A DNA stretch of 64,000 nt from Roseiarcus sp963807735. GTDB lineage: Bacteria; Pseudomonadota; Alphaproteobacteria; Rhizobiales; Beijerinckiaceae. The DNA lies in contig CAWEDI010000011.1 of assembly GCA_963807735.1 (NCBI GenBank), forward strand, positions 124,001 to 188,000, read 5' to 3'. Positions 54,893 to 64,000 of the stretch are shown here, one piece after another (within the stretch, counting starts at the first letter, position 1; every line of letters begins with the position of its first letter). A model generated the notes under the pieces. The model was not told where the DNA came from and did not search any database. It saw nothing but the letters and a program-made list of their open reading frames with translations. Position numbers and translations under genes: made by a program.

Positions 54893-57383
54893 TTAGGCAA
54901 GCCGTTTGTACGGCGCCTTCCAAATATCGTCCGCGTATTCCGCGATGGTCCGATCCGAAGAGAACCATCCGGTATTGGCCGTATTCAGGATGCTCGATCG
55001 TAGCCAAGCTTTGCGGTTCCGCCAAGCGGCGTCGATCTTCTGTTGCGTCGTCCAGTAGGCGTCGAAGTCGGCGCACACCATGAAATAGTCGTGATGGCGC
55101 AGCGTTTCGACCAGCCCGTGATAGCGGCCGCGGTCGTCGGCCGAGAATACGCCGGAGCCGACCGCCTCCAGCGTGTCCCGCAGCACCGGCGACGCGTCGA
55201 TATAGGGCGGTCGAATCAATGCCTTTGGCGCGCGCGGTTTCGACCTCCTGCGCGGTCAGGCCGAAAATGAAGATGTTGTCGTCGCCCACCAAGATCGCTT
55301 GCAGCTCGACGTTGGCGCCGTCGAGCGTGCCGACCGTCAGCGCGCCGTTCAACGCCATCTTCATGTTGCCGGTTCCCGAGGCCTCCATGCCGGCGGTGGA
55401 GATCTGCTCGGAGAGGTCGACGGCGGGGATGATCGTTTCGGCGAGGCTGACGTTGTAGTTCGGCAGGAAGACGACCTTGAGCAGGCCGCGCACCGTCGGA
55501 TCGGCGTTGACCGCGCGCGCGACGTCGATCGCCAGCTTGATGATGAGCTTGGCCTGCGTGTAGCTCGCCGCCGCCTTGCCGGCGAAGATTTTCACGCGCG
55601 GCGCGAAGTCGATCGTCGGATTGGCGCGAATCTCGTTGTAGCGCGCGATCGTCTCGAGGATGTTGAGCAATTGCCGCTTGTATTCGTGGATGCGCTTGAT
55701 CTGCACGTCGAACATCGCGTCGGGGTCGAGGCGCTGGTTGAGCGTCTCCGCGATCGGTCTGGCCGAGTGCGACCTTGTTGGCGCGGCGCGCCAGCGCGAT
55801 CTGCTCCTGCATCGACGAGTCGTCGGCGAATTTCGCCGAGCCCCTTCAGCGCCTCGGCGTCGTGCAGGGCCTTCTCGCCGACCGCCGCCGTGATGATTTC
55901 GGTCAGCCGCGGATTGCATTCCATCAGCCAGCGGCGGAACGTGATGCCGTTGGTCTTGTTGACGATGCGGCCGGGGTAGACGATGTTGAGATCGTGAAAC
56001 ACCGTCTGCTTCATCAGATTGGTGTGCAGCGCCGACACGCCATTGATCTTGTGCGAGCCGACGAAGGCCAGCGCGCCCATGCGCACGCGCCGCCCGCCGT
56101 GCTCGTCGATCAGCGAAATCGAGGCCATGAAGCTCGGATCGGTCATGCCCTTCTTGCGCGCGCTGTCGAGATGCATGGCGTTGATGAGATAGATGATCTG
56201 CATGTGGCGCGGCAGCAGCCGCTCCATCAGCGCCACCGGCCAGCTCTCCAGCGCCTCGGGCAGCAGCGTATGGTTGGTGTAGGAGAACACCGAGCGCGTG
56301 ATTTCCCACGCTTCCTCCCACGGCAGGCCGTTGAGATCGACGAGAATGCGCATCAGCTCGGCGCACCGAGATCGGCGGGATGCGTGTCGTTGAGCTGCAC
56401 CGCGACGTGGTCGCCGAGCGTGCGGACGTCGCTGATACTAGCTTGACGTGGCGGCGCACCAGATCGAGCAGCGAGGCGGAGGCGAAGAAATATTCCTGCC
56501 GCAGCCGCAGCTCCTGGCCCGCCGGCGTCGCGTCGCTGGGGTAGAGCACTTTCGAGATCGCCTCGGCGCGCACCGAATCCGACAAGCGCGCCGATGTAGT
56601 CGCCGGCGTTGAAGGCATCGAGCTTGATCGGGTCGGGCGCGCGCGCCGACCACAGCCGCAGCGTGTTGACGTGACGGCCGCGCCAGCCGACGATCGGCGT
56701 GTCGAAGGCGATCGCCTCGACGCGTCTCGCCGGGATGCCAGACGTGGCGCACGAGGTCGCCGTCGCCTTGGATCGCCTCGACCTAGCCGCCGAAGCCGAT
56801 CGCGTAGTTGACCTCCGGCCGCTCGAACTCCCAGGGGTTGCCGTGGCTGAGCCAGTCCTCCGGCGCCTCCTGCTGCCAGCCGTTGCGGATGATCTGCCGG
56901 AACAGGCCGTTGTCGTAGCGGATGCCGTAGCCGTGCGCGGCGATCGACAGCGTCGCCATGCTGTCCATGAAGCAGGCGGCGAGCCGGCCGAGGCCGCCGT
57001 TGCCGAGCGCCGCGTCCGATTCGATGCGGCGCAGCGAGTTGAAATCGACGCCGAGGCTGCGCCAGCGCCGCGGTCATCGGCTCGACGATGCCGACATTGG
57101 TCATCGCGTCGAACAGCATGCGGCCGATGAGGAATTCGAGGGAGAGGTAATAGACGCGCTTGCGCTGGTCCTCGTAGTTGCGGTTCGTCGAGGCGATCCA
57201 GTGTTCGACCACGATGTCGCGGGTCGCCGCGGCGACCGCGAGGAACCAGTCGCGCTGGCTCGCCGCCACGGGGTCCTTGCCGACGGTGTATTTGAGCTTG
57301 GCGAGCACCGCCGCCTTTAGCTCATCGGCGGTGAAAGCGCGCACTTCATCGGCGGAGGCGCGCTCCGGCGCCGGCGTAATCAC
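54893..57383 (-). CDS. glgP: glycogen phosphorylase (frame broken about nine times plus one in-frame TAG)
   Basis: This enzyme releases glucose 1-phosphate from glycogen. The expected protein of about 825 residues is fully recoverable by changing frame: STNRNYEDQRKRVYYLSLEFLIGRML, LGRLAACFMDSMATLSIAAHGYGIRYDNGLFRQ, VNYAIGFGG, LSDSVRAEAISKVLYPSDATPAGQELRLRQEYFFASASL, ELMRILVDLNGL, GRIVNKTNGITFRRWL, MFDVQIKRIHEYKRQLLN, VKIFAGKAAASYTQAKLIIKL and SGTGNMKMALNGALTVGTLDGANVE (PLP region). Break sites lie near 57062, 56722, 56584, 56435, 56370, 56362, 55838, 55763 and 55215. Codon 56783-56785 reads TAG directly after AIGFGG. The GTG at 57381-57383 was used as start; a better ribosome-binding site precedes an out-of-frame ATG 9 bp upstream. 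It is the first gene of the operon. Confidence 0.88.
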
Positions 57384-57531
57384 TGATCCATGGCGAACTC
57401 CCCTTCTCTGTCCGGCAGCAAGATTTACGTCGACTAACACAACGGGAATTAACGCCTCGTACCATCATTGTGACCGGCGGCGAAATTCATCCTAAACCCG
57501 CGCTGCGTGAAGTTTGTGCGAAGGGGTACGC
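57384..57531. other. divergent gap glgP / mtnA
   Basis: These 148 bases should contain the promoter of the glycogen operon (minus strand) and of mtnA (plus strand). An AAGGGGAG ribosome-binding stretch just upstream of glgP is visible. No clear promoter boxes or palindromes are seen. Confidence 0.35.
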
Positions 57532-58622
57532 ATGAGGATCAACGGCAAGGCATATCGCACGATCTGGCGGGCCGGGCCGGCGGCGGTCGAGACGATCGAC
57601 CAGACCCGCCTGCCGCACGAAGTTGGCGGTCCGCCGCCTCGACAGCCTCGAAGGCGCCGTCGAAGCGATCAAGACGATGGTCGTGCGCGGCGCGCCGCTG
57701 ATCGGCGCCACCGCCGCCTACGGCCTCGCGCTGGCGCTGACCAAGGCCGACGACGACGCGGCCTTGGAAAGCGCCTACCGCGCGCTGCTGGCGAGCCGCC
57801 CGACCGCCGTCAATCTGAAACACGCGCTCGACGACGTGCGCGCCAAGGTCGCGCGCGCTGCCGCCCCGGCGAGCGCGGCGCGGCGGCGTTCGCCCGCGCC
57901 GATGAGATCTGCGACGAGGACGTCGAGCTGAACCACGCCATCGGCGAGGCGGGTTTCCGGCTGATCGAGGCGGCGCACAAGGCGTACCGGGCGGCCGGTC
58001 AATGTGCTGACCCATTGCAACGCCGGCTGGCTCGCGACCGTCGATTGGGGCACCGCGACGGCGCCGATCTATCTCGCCCACGATCGCGGCGTGCCCGTGC
58101 ATGTCTATGTCGACGAGACGCGGCCGCGCAATCAGGGCGCCTCGCTCACCGCGTTCGAACTCGGCCAGCACGGCGTGCCGTTCACGCTGATCGCCGACAA
58201 CGCCGGCGGCCACCTGATGCAGCATGGCGAGGTCGATCTCTGCATCGTCGGCGCCGACCGGGTCACCGCGCGCGGCGACGCCGCCAACAAGATCGGCACC
58301 TACCTGAAGGCGCTCGCGGCGCGCGCCAACGGCGTGCCGTTCTATGTCGCAGCGCCCGGAACGACGATCGACTGGACGCATCGACGACGGGGCCAAGATC
58401 GAGATCGAGGAGCGCGACGCCAAGGAAGTGACGCACATCTGGGGCCGTCTCGACGACGGCCGGCTGGCGCAAGTGGCGCTCGCGCCGCCGGGCACGCGCG
58501 CGAAAAATCCCGCCTTCGACGTGACGCCGGCGGAGTTGGTGTCGGGCATCATAACCGAGCGCGGCGTCGCCGACGCGGGCGCGCTTGCCGCGCTTTATGG
58601 ACGGCGCGCGGAGAGGGTGTAG
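57532..58622 (+). CDS. mtnA: S-methyl-5-thioribose-1-phosphate isomerase (frame broken about four times)
   Basis: MtnA converts methylthioribose 1-phosphate to methylthioribulose 1-phosphate in methionine salvage. Recovered in pieces: TIDQTRLPHE, AVRRLDSLEGAVEAIKTMVVRGAPLIGATAAYGLALAL, NLKHALDDVRAKV, DVELNHAIGEAGFRLI, NVLTHCNAGWLATVDWGTATAPIYLAHDRG (catalytic Cys in HCNAG), HVYVDETRPRNQGASLTAFEL, IADNAGGHLMQHGEVDLCIVGADRVTARGDAANKIGTYLKAL (catalytic Asp in VGADRV) and IEERDAKEV. Breaks are near 57623, 57865-57890 (two), 57996 and 58378. All needed residues survive. The end overlaps the convergent FkbM gene by 28 bp. No other methionine-salvage genes are nearby. Confidence 0.88.
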
Positions 58623-59431
58623 ATCGCGGAGTTCTCAAGTCCCTTCTCCACGCTGAGCCGCGCTTCGAAGCCCTTGCTCGCCAACAGGTCGCGCATCGCC
58701 TCGGGCTCGCGCGCGCCGCTATCGTGGACCTCCGCGACGACCTGGACGATCCGCTCCCAGTGGTCCTCGCGGATACCCCTGACAACCGCGTTTTCGGCGC
58801 GCTCCACGTCGATTTTCAGCAGGTTCACCGTGCGAATGTCGTAATCGTCGATCGCGTCCGAGATCGTCGTCACCCGACAATCGAAAGCGACCGCGTCGTC
58901 CAGCTTGTCGCCGACAGCAAGCTCAACCTTGCGCTCGCTGACCGCGGATTTCGTCGCCTGCGCTATCTGCGTGCGCGCGCCCGCCCGCAGAACGTCGAGG
59001 TCGCGCTCCCGATCGGCGAAAAGCCCGCTCATCAGCGAATAGCCGGGGTAATACGTGAACCGCGCTTGTCCCGCCGCCGCCCCCAGCGCGGCGTCGATCA
59101 CCACGACCTTGTCCGCCCAGTCCGCGAGGTTCGCCCGCAGCGCCGCGAGGCAGTTCGGCGCCGGCTCGAAACAATAGAGCCGCGCAGGATTGGACCCGAG
59201 GAGCGCATAAAGCGCGAACATGCCGATATTGGCGCCGACGTCGAGGATCACGTCGCCCTCGCGGATGATGAGACCATGCTGAGCATAAGTGTTCTGGACA
59301 AAGATCTCGTTGTAGAGAAACCGGGTCTCATAGGCGTTGATTTCATGGATCGTCCGCCCGTTGGGGAGGGTCGTCGGCTTCATTCCTGGTCTCCGGAGCG
59401 GCGCGCTGGGCGCGGTCGACGCGAGATTCAT
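58595..59431 (-). CDS. FkbM-family SAM-dependent methyltransferase
   Basis: This protein of about 278 residues has the Rossmann methyltransferase core GDVILDVGANIGMFALYALLG (SAM-binding), YCFEPAPNCLAALRANLADWADKVVVIDAALG and LLKIDVERAENAVVRGI, the FkbM set. Such enzymes O-methylate sugars or polyketides. Two starts are possible: 59431 (ATG after GAGGAG) and 59383 (ATG after GGAGACCAGGA), differing by 16 residues; I give the longer. The gene lies between mtnA and the sensor kinase on the opposite strand and has no glycan or polyketide genes around it to suggest a substrate. Confidence 0.85.
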   Translation of the reverse strand: MNLASTAPSAPLRRPGMKPTTLPNGRTIHEINAYETRFLYNEIFVQNTYAQHGLIIREGDVILDVGANIGMFALYALLGSNPARLYCFEPAPNCLAALRANLADWADKVVVIDAALGAAAGQARFTYYPGYSLMSGLFADRERDLDVLRAGARTQIAQATKSAVSERKVELAVGDKLDDAVAFDCRVTTISDAIDDYDIRTVNLLKIDVERAENAVVRGIREDHWERIVQVVAEVHDSGAREPEAMRDLLASKGFEARLSVEKGLENSAIYTLSARRP

Positions 59432-59491
59432 AGAAGCACACTCCTCTGAAGACTTGAAAGCCAGCGCCCAACGGCGCCAGATGGCGGCGGC

Positions 59492-62400
59492 ATGTTGCAC
59501 GGATCGACCGTCTTCGCCGCCGCGATCGGCTATGTGCTGGCGCTGTTCGCGCTGGCCTATTGGGGCGACCACGGCGGCCGCAAATTCCTCGTCGGACGCC
59601 GGCGCGCGCTGGTCTATGCGCTGAGCCTGGCGGTCTACTGCACCTCCTGGACCTATTACGGCTCGGTCGGCCTCGCCTCCGCGCACGGCCTCGATTTCCT
59701 GCCGATCTATATCGGCCCGGTGCTAGTCATCGGCTTCGGCAACCGTCTGGTGCGGCGCATCGTCGAACTGGCGCGGGCGCAGAACCTGACGACGGTCGCC
59801 GATTTCGTGGCGGCGCGCTACGGCAAATCGCAACTGGTGGCCGCGCTCGCCGCGCTCATCGCGCTGATGGCCGCTGCGCCGTATATGGCGCTGCAATTGA
59901 AGGCGATCACCCAGACCATGCTGCTGGTGATCGAATCGTTCGAGCACGGCCGGCTCTCGCCGCCCTCGCCTTCGCCGGCGTTCTCGCTCGCCGTCACTTT
60001 GACGCTGGCGCTGTTCGCGATGGCGTTCGGCGCCCGCCGGCTCAATCCGGCCGAGCGCCAGGACGGGCTGATGCTGGCGATCGCGGCGGAATCGCTGGTC
60101 AAGCTGGTCGCGTTCCTGGCGGTCGGCGCCTTCGCCGTGTGGCGCCTATTCGGCGGCCTCGACGCGCTTTCCGCGATCGCGCGGCGGCCGGAAATCGCCG
60201 CCAAGCTCGCGTTCGCGCCGGACCCGGCGAGTTGGATCGCGGTGACGATCTTGTCGGCGAGCGCGGCGTTGCTGCTGCCGCGCCAGTTTCACGTCACGAT
60301 CGTCGAGAACGCCGATCTTCGCGACATCCGCGCGGCGGCCTGGCTGTTCCCGCTTTATCTGATCGCGATCAACCTTTTCGTGCTGCCGCTCGCCGTCGCC
60401 GGCCTCGCCACGATCTCCGACCCCGGCTTTGATCGCGACCTGACGGTGCTGGCGCTGCCGCTGAAGGCCGGCGCGCCGGCGCTGGCGCTAACGACGATGA
60501 TCGGCGGCCTGTCGGCCGCCACCGCGATGGCGGTCGTGGAAAGCGTGGCGCTCGCCATCACGGTGTCGAACGATCTTGTCATGCCGGTGCTGCTGCGGCG
60601 TCGCGGCGTCCAGGCGCGGGCGGCGGAAGGCGAGATCGGCGCGCTGGTGCTGTTCGTGCGCCGGGCGGCGATCTTCGGCGTGCTGGCGCTCGGCTATCTC
60701 TACGCGCGCTTCGCCAGCGACGCCGCGCTCGCCTCGATCGGCCTGCTGTCGTTCGCCGGGGTCGCGCAGATCGCGCCGGCCTTTCTCGGCGGATTGATCT
60801 GGCGGCGCGGCACGGCGTCCGGCGCGGCGACCGGCATGATCGTCGGCTCGCTCGCTTGGCTCTATCTGCTGCTGCTGCCCTCGCTCGCCGGCGACGAGGC
60901 GCTGCGCCACGTGCTGCGCGAGGGGCCGCTGGGCTGGGCGGCGCTGCGTCCCTCGGCGCTGGTCGGCTTCGCCTCCTCCTCGTTCGTCGGCGGCGTCGCG
61001 CTGTCGCTCGGCCTTAATGTGCTTGCCTTCATGCTGGTGTCGCTGATGCGGCAGCCGACGCTGCTCGAACGCACCCAGGCGACCGCCTTCCTCGGCGACG
61101 CGCCGCTCGCCAAGAGCCAGGCGTTCCGGCTGTGGCGGGCGTCGGCCACTGTCGGCGACATCGAGGCCACCGTCGCCCGCTTTCTCGGCGCGGCGCGGGC
61201 GCGGCGCTCGTTCGACGCACTGTTCGCCGAGCGCGGCCACGAAAAATACGCCAGCGCCGAGGCCGACGCGCGCGTCATTCGCCACGCCGAGCATCTGCTG
61301 TCGCCGGTGATCGGCGCCTCGACGTCACGGCTGGTGCTGTCGCTGCTGCTGCGTCGCCGCGCCATGTCGGGCGAATCGGCGCTGAAGATGCTCGACGACG
61401 CCTCCGCGGCGATGCAGTCGAGCCGCGACCTGTTGCAGCACGCGCTCGATCACGCCCGCCAGGGCATCAGCGTGTTCGACCGCAATCTGGCGCTAAGCGC
61501 CTGGAACCGCGCGTTCGCCGAACTGTTCGACCTGCCGCCGTCGATGCTGCGCGAGGGGCTCGGGCTCGACGCGATCGTGCGCTACAACGCGGCGCGCGGC
61601 GTCTATGGGCCCGGCGCCTCCGACGACTTCGTCGCCGACCGGATCGCCAGCCTGCTCGATCGCGACGAGCCGACGCGGCTGCGGCTCTATCAGCCGCAGC
61701 GCGTGCTGGAGGTGCGTTCGGCGCGGCTGCCCGACGGCGGCATCGTCACCACCTACGCCGACATCAGCCAGACGGTCGCGTTCGAGGACGAGCTCGCCGC
61801 CGCCAACGAAAGCCTGGAGCGCCGCGTCAGCGAGCGCACCGCCGAGTTGGAGCGGCTCAACCAGGAGCTGGCGCGGGCGAAAACCGCCGCCGAGGACGCC
61901 AACCTGTCGAAGACGCGGTTTCTCGCCGCCGCCGGCCACGACCTGTTGCAGCCGCTCAACGCGGCGCGGCTCTACGCCAGTTCGCTGGTCGAGACGACCA
62001 ACGACGCGCCGGCCGAGGAGCGCGCCGGCCTCGCCCGCAATGTCGACGCCTCGCTGGAGGCGGTCGAGGAGATTCTCGGCGCGCTGCTCGACATCTCCCG
62101 CCTCGACGCGGGGGCGACGAAACCGGAAATCAGCGACGTGGCGCTCGCCGAATTGTTCCGGCAGTTGGAGATCGAGTTCGCGCCGATGGCGCGCGCCAAG
62201 GGCCTCAAGCTCACCTTCGTCGAGACGCGGCGCGTCGTGCGCTCCGACCGGCGCTTGCTGCGCCGCCTGTTGCAGAACTTCGTCTCCAACGCCGTCAAAT
62301 ATACGCCGAAGGGGCGTGTGCTGATCGGCGCGCGGCGATCCGGCGAGAGCGTGCGGGTCGAGGTCTGGGATACTGGCCTCGGCATTCCCGAGAGCAAACG

Positions 62401-63010
62401 GGCCGCGGTGTTCGACGAATTCTATCGGCTCGACCAGGGCGCCAAGGCCGCGCGCGGCCTTGGCCTCGGCTTGTCGATCGTCGAGCGCCTCGGGCGCGTG
62501 CTGGAGCATCCGATCGGCTTGCGGTCGGAGCATGGCCGCGGCTCGGTGTTCAGCGTGACCGCGCCGTTGAGTCACGCCGCGCCGATGGCGACGGCCGAGG
62601 CGCCGCCGGAGCGCGCCGGCTCGCGCGATCCGCTCGCGGGCCTGCGCGTGCTCGCCATCGACAACGAGCCGCGGGTGCTCGAGGGCATGCGCACGCTGAT
62701 CGGCAAGTGGGGTTGCGAGGTGGCGACCGCCGCCGGCGTAAGCGAAGCGCTGACGCGGCTCGATCCGCCGCCCGACCTCGTCATCGCCGACTATCATCTC
62801 GACGACGGCGACGGCCTCGCCGCGATCGCCGCGGTGCGGGCGAAGCTTAGCGCGGCGATTCCCGCCGTGCTCGCCACCGCCGACCGCAGCGCCGAAGTGC
62901 GCGACGCCTGCGCCGCCGCCGACGTGGCGCTGCTTAACAAGCCGGTGAAGCCGGCCCCGCTGCGCGCGCTGCTGACGCGCGGGCTTTCGCTGAAGCAGGC
63001 GGCGGAGTGA
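59492..63010 (+). CDS. hybrid sensor histidine kinase with N-terminal sodium:solute symporter domain
   Basis: This 1,172-residue multi-domain protein has about 13 transmembrane helices over residues 1-500 that form an SSS-type transporter fold (FAAAIGYVLALFALAYWGDH, TSWTYYGSVGLASAHGLDFLPIYIGPVLV, LTTVADFVAARYGKSQ, GGLSAATAMAVVESVALAITVSNDL). A PAS domain (about 655-775, HARQGISVFDRNLALSAWNRAFAELFDLP) and a coiled linker follow. Then comes the HisKA domain with His near 815 (AAAGHDLLQPLNAARLY), HATPase with NFVSNAVKYTPKG, DTGLGIP and GLGLGLSIVERL, and a C-terminal receiver with Asp near 1100 (VIADYHLDDGDGLAAI). CbrA and related kinases combine transport and signalling in the same way. No response regulator gene is adjacent, so it may signal through its own receiver or a distant partner. 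Confidence 0.92.
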   Translation: MLHGSTVFAAAIGYVLALFALAYWGDHGGRKFLVGRRRALVYALSLAVYCTSWTYYGSVGLASAHGLDFLPIYIGPVLVIGFGNRLVRRIVELARAQNLTTVADFVAARYGKSQLVAALAALIALMAAAPYMALQLKAITQTMLLVIESFEHGRLSPPSPSPAFSLAVTLTLALFAMAFGARRLNPAERQDGLMLAIAAESLVKLVAFLAVGAFAVWRLFGGLDALSAIARRPEIAAKLAFAPDPASWIAVTILSASAALLLPRQFHVTIVENADLRDIRAAAWLFPLYLIAINLFVLPLAVAGLATISDPGFDRDLTVLALPLKAGAPALALTTMIGGLSAATAMAVVESVALAITVSNDLVMPVLLRRRGVQARAAEGEIGALVLFVRRAAIFGVLALGYLYARFASDAALASIGLLSFAGVAQIAPAFLGGLIWRRGTASGAATGMIVGSLAWLYLLLLPSLAGDEALRHVLREGPLGWAALRPSALVGFASSSFVGGVALSLGLNVLAFMLVSLMRQPTLLERTQATAFLGDAPLAKSQAFRLWRASATVGDIEATVARFLGAARARRSFDALFAERGHEKYASAEADARVIRHAEHLLSPVIGASTSRLVLSLLLRRRAMSGESALKMLDDASAAMQSSRDLLQHALDHARQGISVFDRNLALSAWNRAFAELFDLPPSMLREGLGLDAIVRYNAARGVYGPGASDDFVADRIASLLDRDEPTRLRLYQPQRVLEVRSARLPDGGIVTTYADISQTVAFEDELAAANESLERRVSERTAELERLNQELARAKTAAEDANLSKTRFLAAAGHDLLQPLNAARLYASSLVETTNDAPAEERAGLARNVDASLEAVEEILGALLDISRLDAGATKPEISDVALAELFRQLEIEFAPMARAKGLKLTFVETRRVVRSDRRLLRRLLQNFVSNAVKYTPKGRVLIGARRSGESVRVEVWDTGLGIPESKRAAVFDEFYRLDQGAKAARGLGLGLSIVERLGRVLEHPIGLRSEHGRGSVFSVTAPLSHAAPMATAEAPPERAGSRDPLAGLRVLAIDNEPRVLEGMRTLIGKWGCEVATAAGVSEALTRLDPPPDLVIADYHLDDGDGLAAIAAVRAKLSAAIPAVLATADRSAEVRDACAAADVALLNKPVKPAPLRALLTRGLSLKQAAE

Positions 63011-63097
63011 GGGCGCGGGCGGCTCGCGCTTGCCAAGCTCGCCAGCGTCGGCCAACATATCTTCGCGAACGTCCGCGTTCGGCGAGGGTCGGCCAAG

Positions 63098-63718
63098 ATG
63101 AACCTGGAATTGTTCGGCGCGTTTCTGCTCATCACCACCGTGCTGATTTTGACCCCGGGGCCGATCGTCACCCTGGTGATTTCGACCGGCGCCACCCAGG
63201 GCGTGCGCGCGGCGCTGGCGACGGTGGCGGGAACCACGCTGGGCAACGCCGTGTTGCTGGCGGCGATCGCCTTAGGGCTCGATTGGGTGCTGGCCAACGC
63301 GGCGAGCGTGTTCAACGCGCTGCGCTGGACCGGCGCGCTCTATCTGATCTACCTCGGCGTGAAAGCCTGGCGAAATTCCGCCGACGCCGCCGCGCCGGAA
63401 GCGCCATCGCGCCGGGTCCATTTCGCGCGCGGGCTGCTCGTTGCGCTGACCAATCCAAAGACCATCGTCTTCTTCACCGCGTTCCTGCCGCAGTTCGTCG
63501 ATCCCAAGCTGCCGGCGGCGCCGCAGCTTTTGGCGATGTGCGCGGTCACGGTGATCTTCGCCGGGCTTTCCGACACCGCTTATGCGCTGGCGTCGGGGTA
63601 TGGCCGCGCCTGGTTCCTCAAGCCGGGCCGAACCAAATGGCTCGGCCGCGCCTCCGGGACGGTGCTGATCGCCGGCGGGCTTTGGTTGTCGCTGGCGCGC
63701 CGCCCGGCGTCGCCATGA
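63098..63718 (+). CDS. LysE/RhtB-family amino acid exporter
   Basis: This 206-residue inner-membrane protein has six hydrophobic segments and the LysE family motif TPGPIVTLVISTGATQGVRAALATVAGTTLGNAV near the N-terminus, followed by WTGALYLIYLGVKAWR and GLLVALTNPKTIVFFTAFLPQFVDP. These exporters release homoserine lactones, threonine, lysine or related compounds; the substrate here cannot be predicted. It starts with ATG 87 bp after the kinase gene and is separated from the next gene by 19 bp. Confidence 0.9.
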   Translation: MNLELFGAFLLITTVLILTPGPIVTLVISTGATQGVRAALATVAGTTLGNAVLLAAIALGLDWVLANAASVFNALRWTGALYLIYLGVKAWRNSADAAAPEAPSRRVHFARGLLVALTNPKTIVFFTAFLPQFVDPKLPAAPQLLAMCAVTVIFAGLSDTAYALASGYGRAWFLKPGRTKWLGRASGTVLIAGGLWLSLARRPASP

Positions 63719-63737
63719 ATCGAGGAAGGCAAGCGCT

Positions 63738-64000
63738 GTGACCTACGAGAACATCCTGGTTGAGACGCACGGCAAGGTCGGCCTGGTCCGGCTCAACCGG
63801 CCGAAGGCGCTCAACGCGCTGAGCCGCGGCCTTTTCGCCGATCTCAACGCCGCGCTGCGCGACTTCGAGGCGGACGAGGCGATCGGCGCGATCGTGCTGA
63901 CCGGCACGGAGCGCGCCTTCGCCGCCGGCGCCGATCTCAACGAGTTGCAAACCCTCAGCTTCACCGGCGCCTTCCTCAACGACCCGTTCGTCGCCTGGGA
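63738..64000 (+). CDS. enoyl-CoA hydratase, N-terminal part (runs off the window)
   Basis: The visible 87 residues begin TYENILVETHGKVGLVRLNRPKALNALSRGLFADLNAALRDFEAD and reach AIVLTGTERAFAAGADLNELQTL, the crotonase-fold oxyanion-hole segment. The GTG at 63738-63740 follows a strong GAGGAAGG ribosome-binding site. It catalyses hydration of enoyl-CoA or a related CoA-thioester reaction. The catalytic glutamates lie beyond the window end. Confidence 0.92.
   Translation, partial: MTYENILVETHGKVGLVRLNRPKALNALSRGLFADLNAALRDFEADEAIGAIVLTGTERAFAAGADLNELQTLSFTGAFLNDPFVAW

Noticed and set aside
1..64000. tRNA, rRNA and mobile elements
   Set aside because: No T-loop/CCA-like tRNA ends, rRNA core sequences, transposase motifs, integrase genes or terminal inverted repeats were recognised by eye on either strand.

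Overview
The window is about two-thirds GC and carries a chromosomal gene set typical of an alphaproteobacterium of the order Hyphomicrobiales (Rhizobiales). Markers are ctrA next to fliJ, a C4-pathway 5-aminolevulinate synthase (hemA), the three-gene pntAA-pntAB-pntB transhydrogenase behind an aa3 oxidase subunit IV gene, an FrcBCA-type sugar transporter with its ROK repressor, and a type III-like cellulose cluster. A Beijerinckiaceae or Methylocystaceae-like host is my guess, not shown by the sequence. I saw no rRNA, tRNA, CRISPR array, transposase or prophage.

Layout. 0-2.4 kb (minus): partial FAD oxidoreductase, ndh, SDR. 2.6-9.6 kb: hemA, a hicBA module, an ICMT-like methyltransferase, hemE, an aldo/keto reductase, a radical SAM protein and ctrA. 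9.6-14.4 kb: ctrA/fliJ regulatory gap, fliJ, coxIV-like gene, pntAA-pntAB-pntB and a LytM-like protein. 14.4-17.6 kb: an old-yellow-enzyme reductase and a secreted Ig-like protein. 17.6-34.3 kb (minus): bcsA-bcsB-bcsZ-bcsK-bcsN, where bcsK is a giant gene of about 9.8 kb built of a 2,460-bp super-repeat. 34.4-41.1 kb: frcB-frcC-frcA divergent from frcR-zwf-pgl around a perfect 15+5+15 palindrome, which links sugar uptake to the Entner-Doudoroff/pentose phosphate entry. 41.1-45 kb: a TrpD2-CobA fusion and an HlyD/FUSC efflux pair. 45-57.4 kb (minus): glycogen operon glgP-glgB-glgC-glgA-[glgX-malQ fusion]-B3/4 protein. 57.5-64 kb: mtnA, an FkbM methyltransferase, an SSS-PAS-kinase-receiver hybrid, a LysE exporter and the start of an enoyl-CoA hydratase gene.

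Sequence quality. About three dozen reading-frame breaks hit otherwise well conserved genes (hemE, pntAA, pntAB, pntB, the Ig-like gene, bcsK, bcsA, glgP, mtnA). Nearly all are restored by deleting a single base, and the breaks are clustered in a few blocks, while tens of kilobases in between are clean. The simplest reading is local insertion error in the assembly, so these genes are annotated as single intact genes spanning the breaks.
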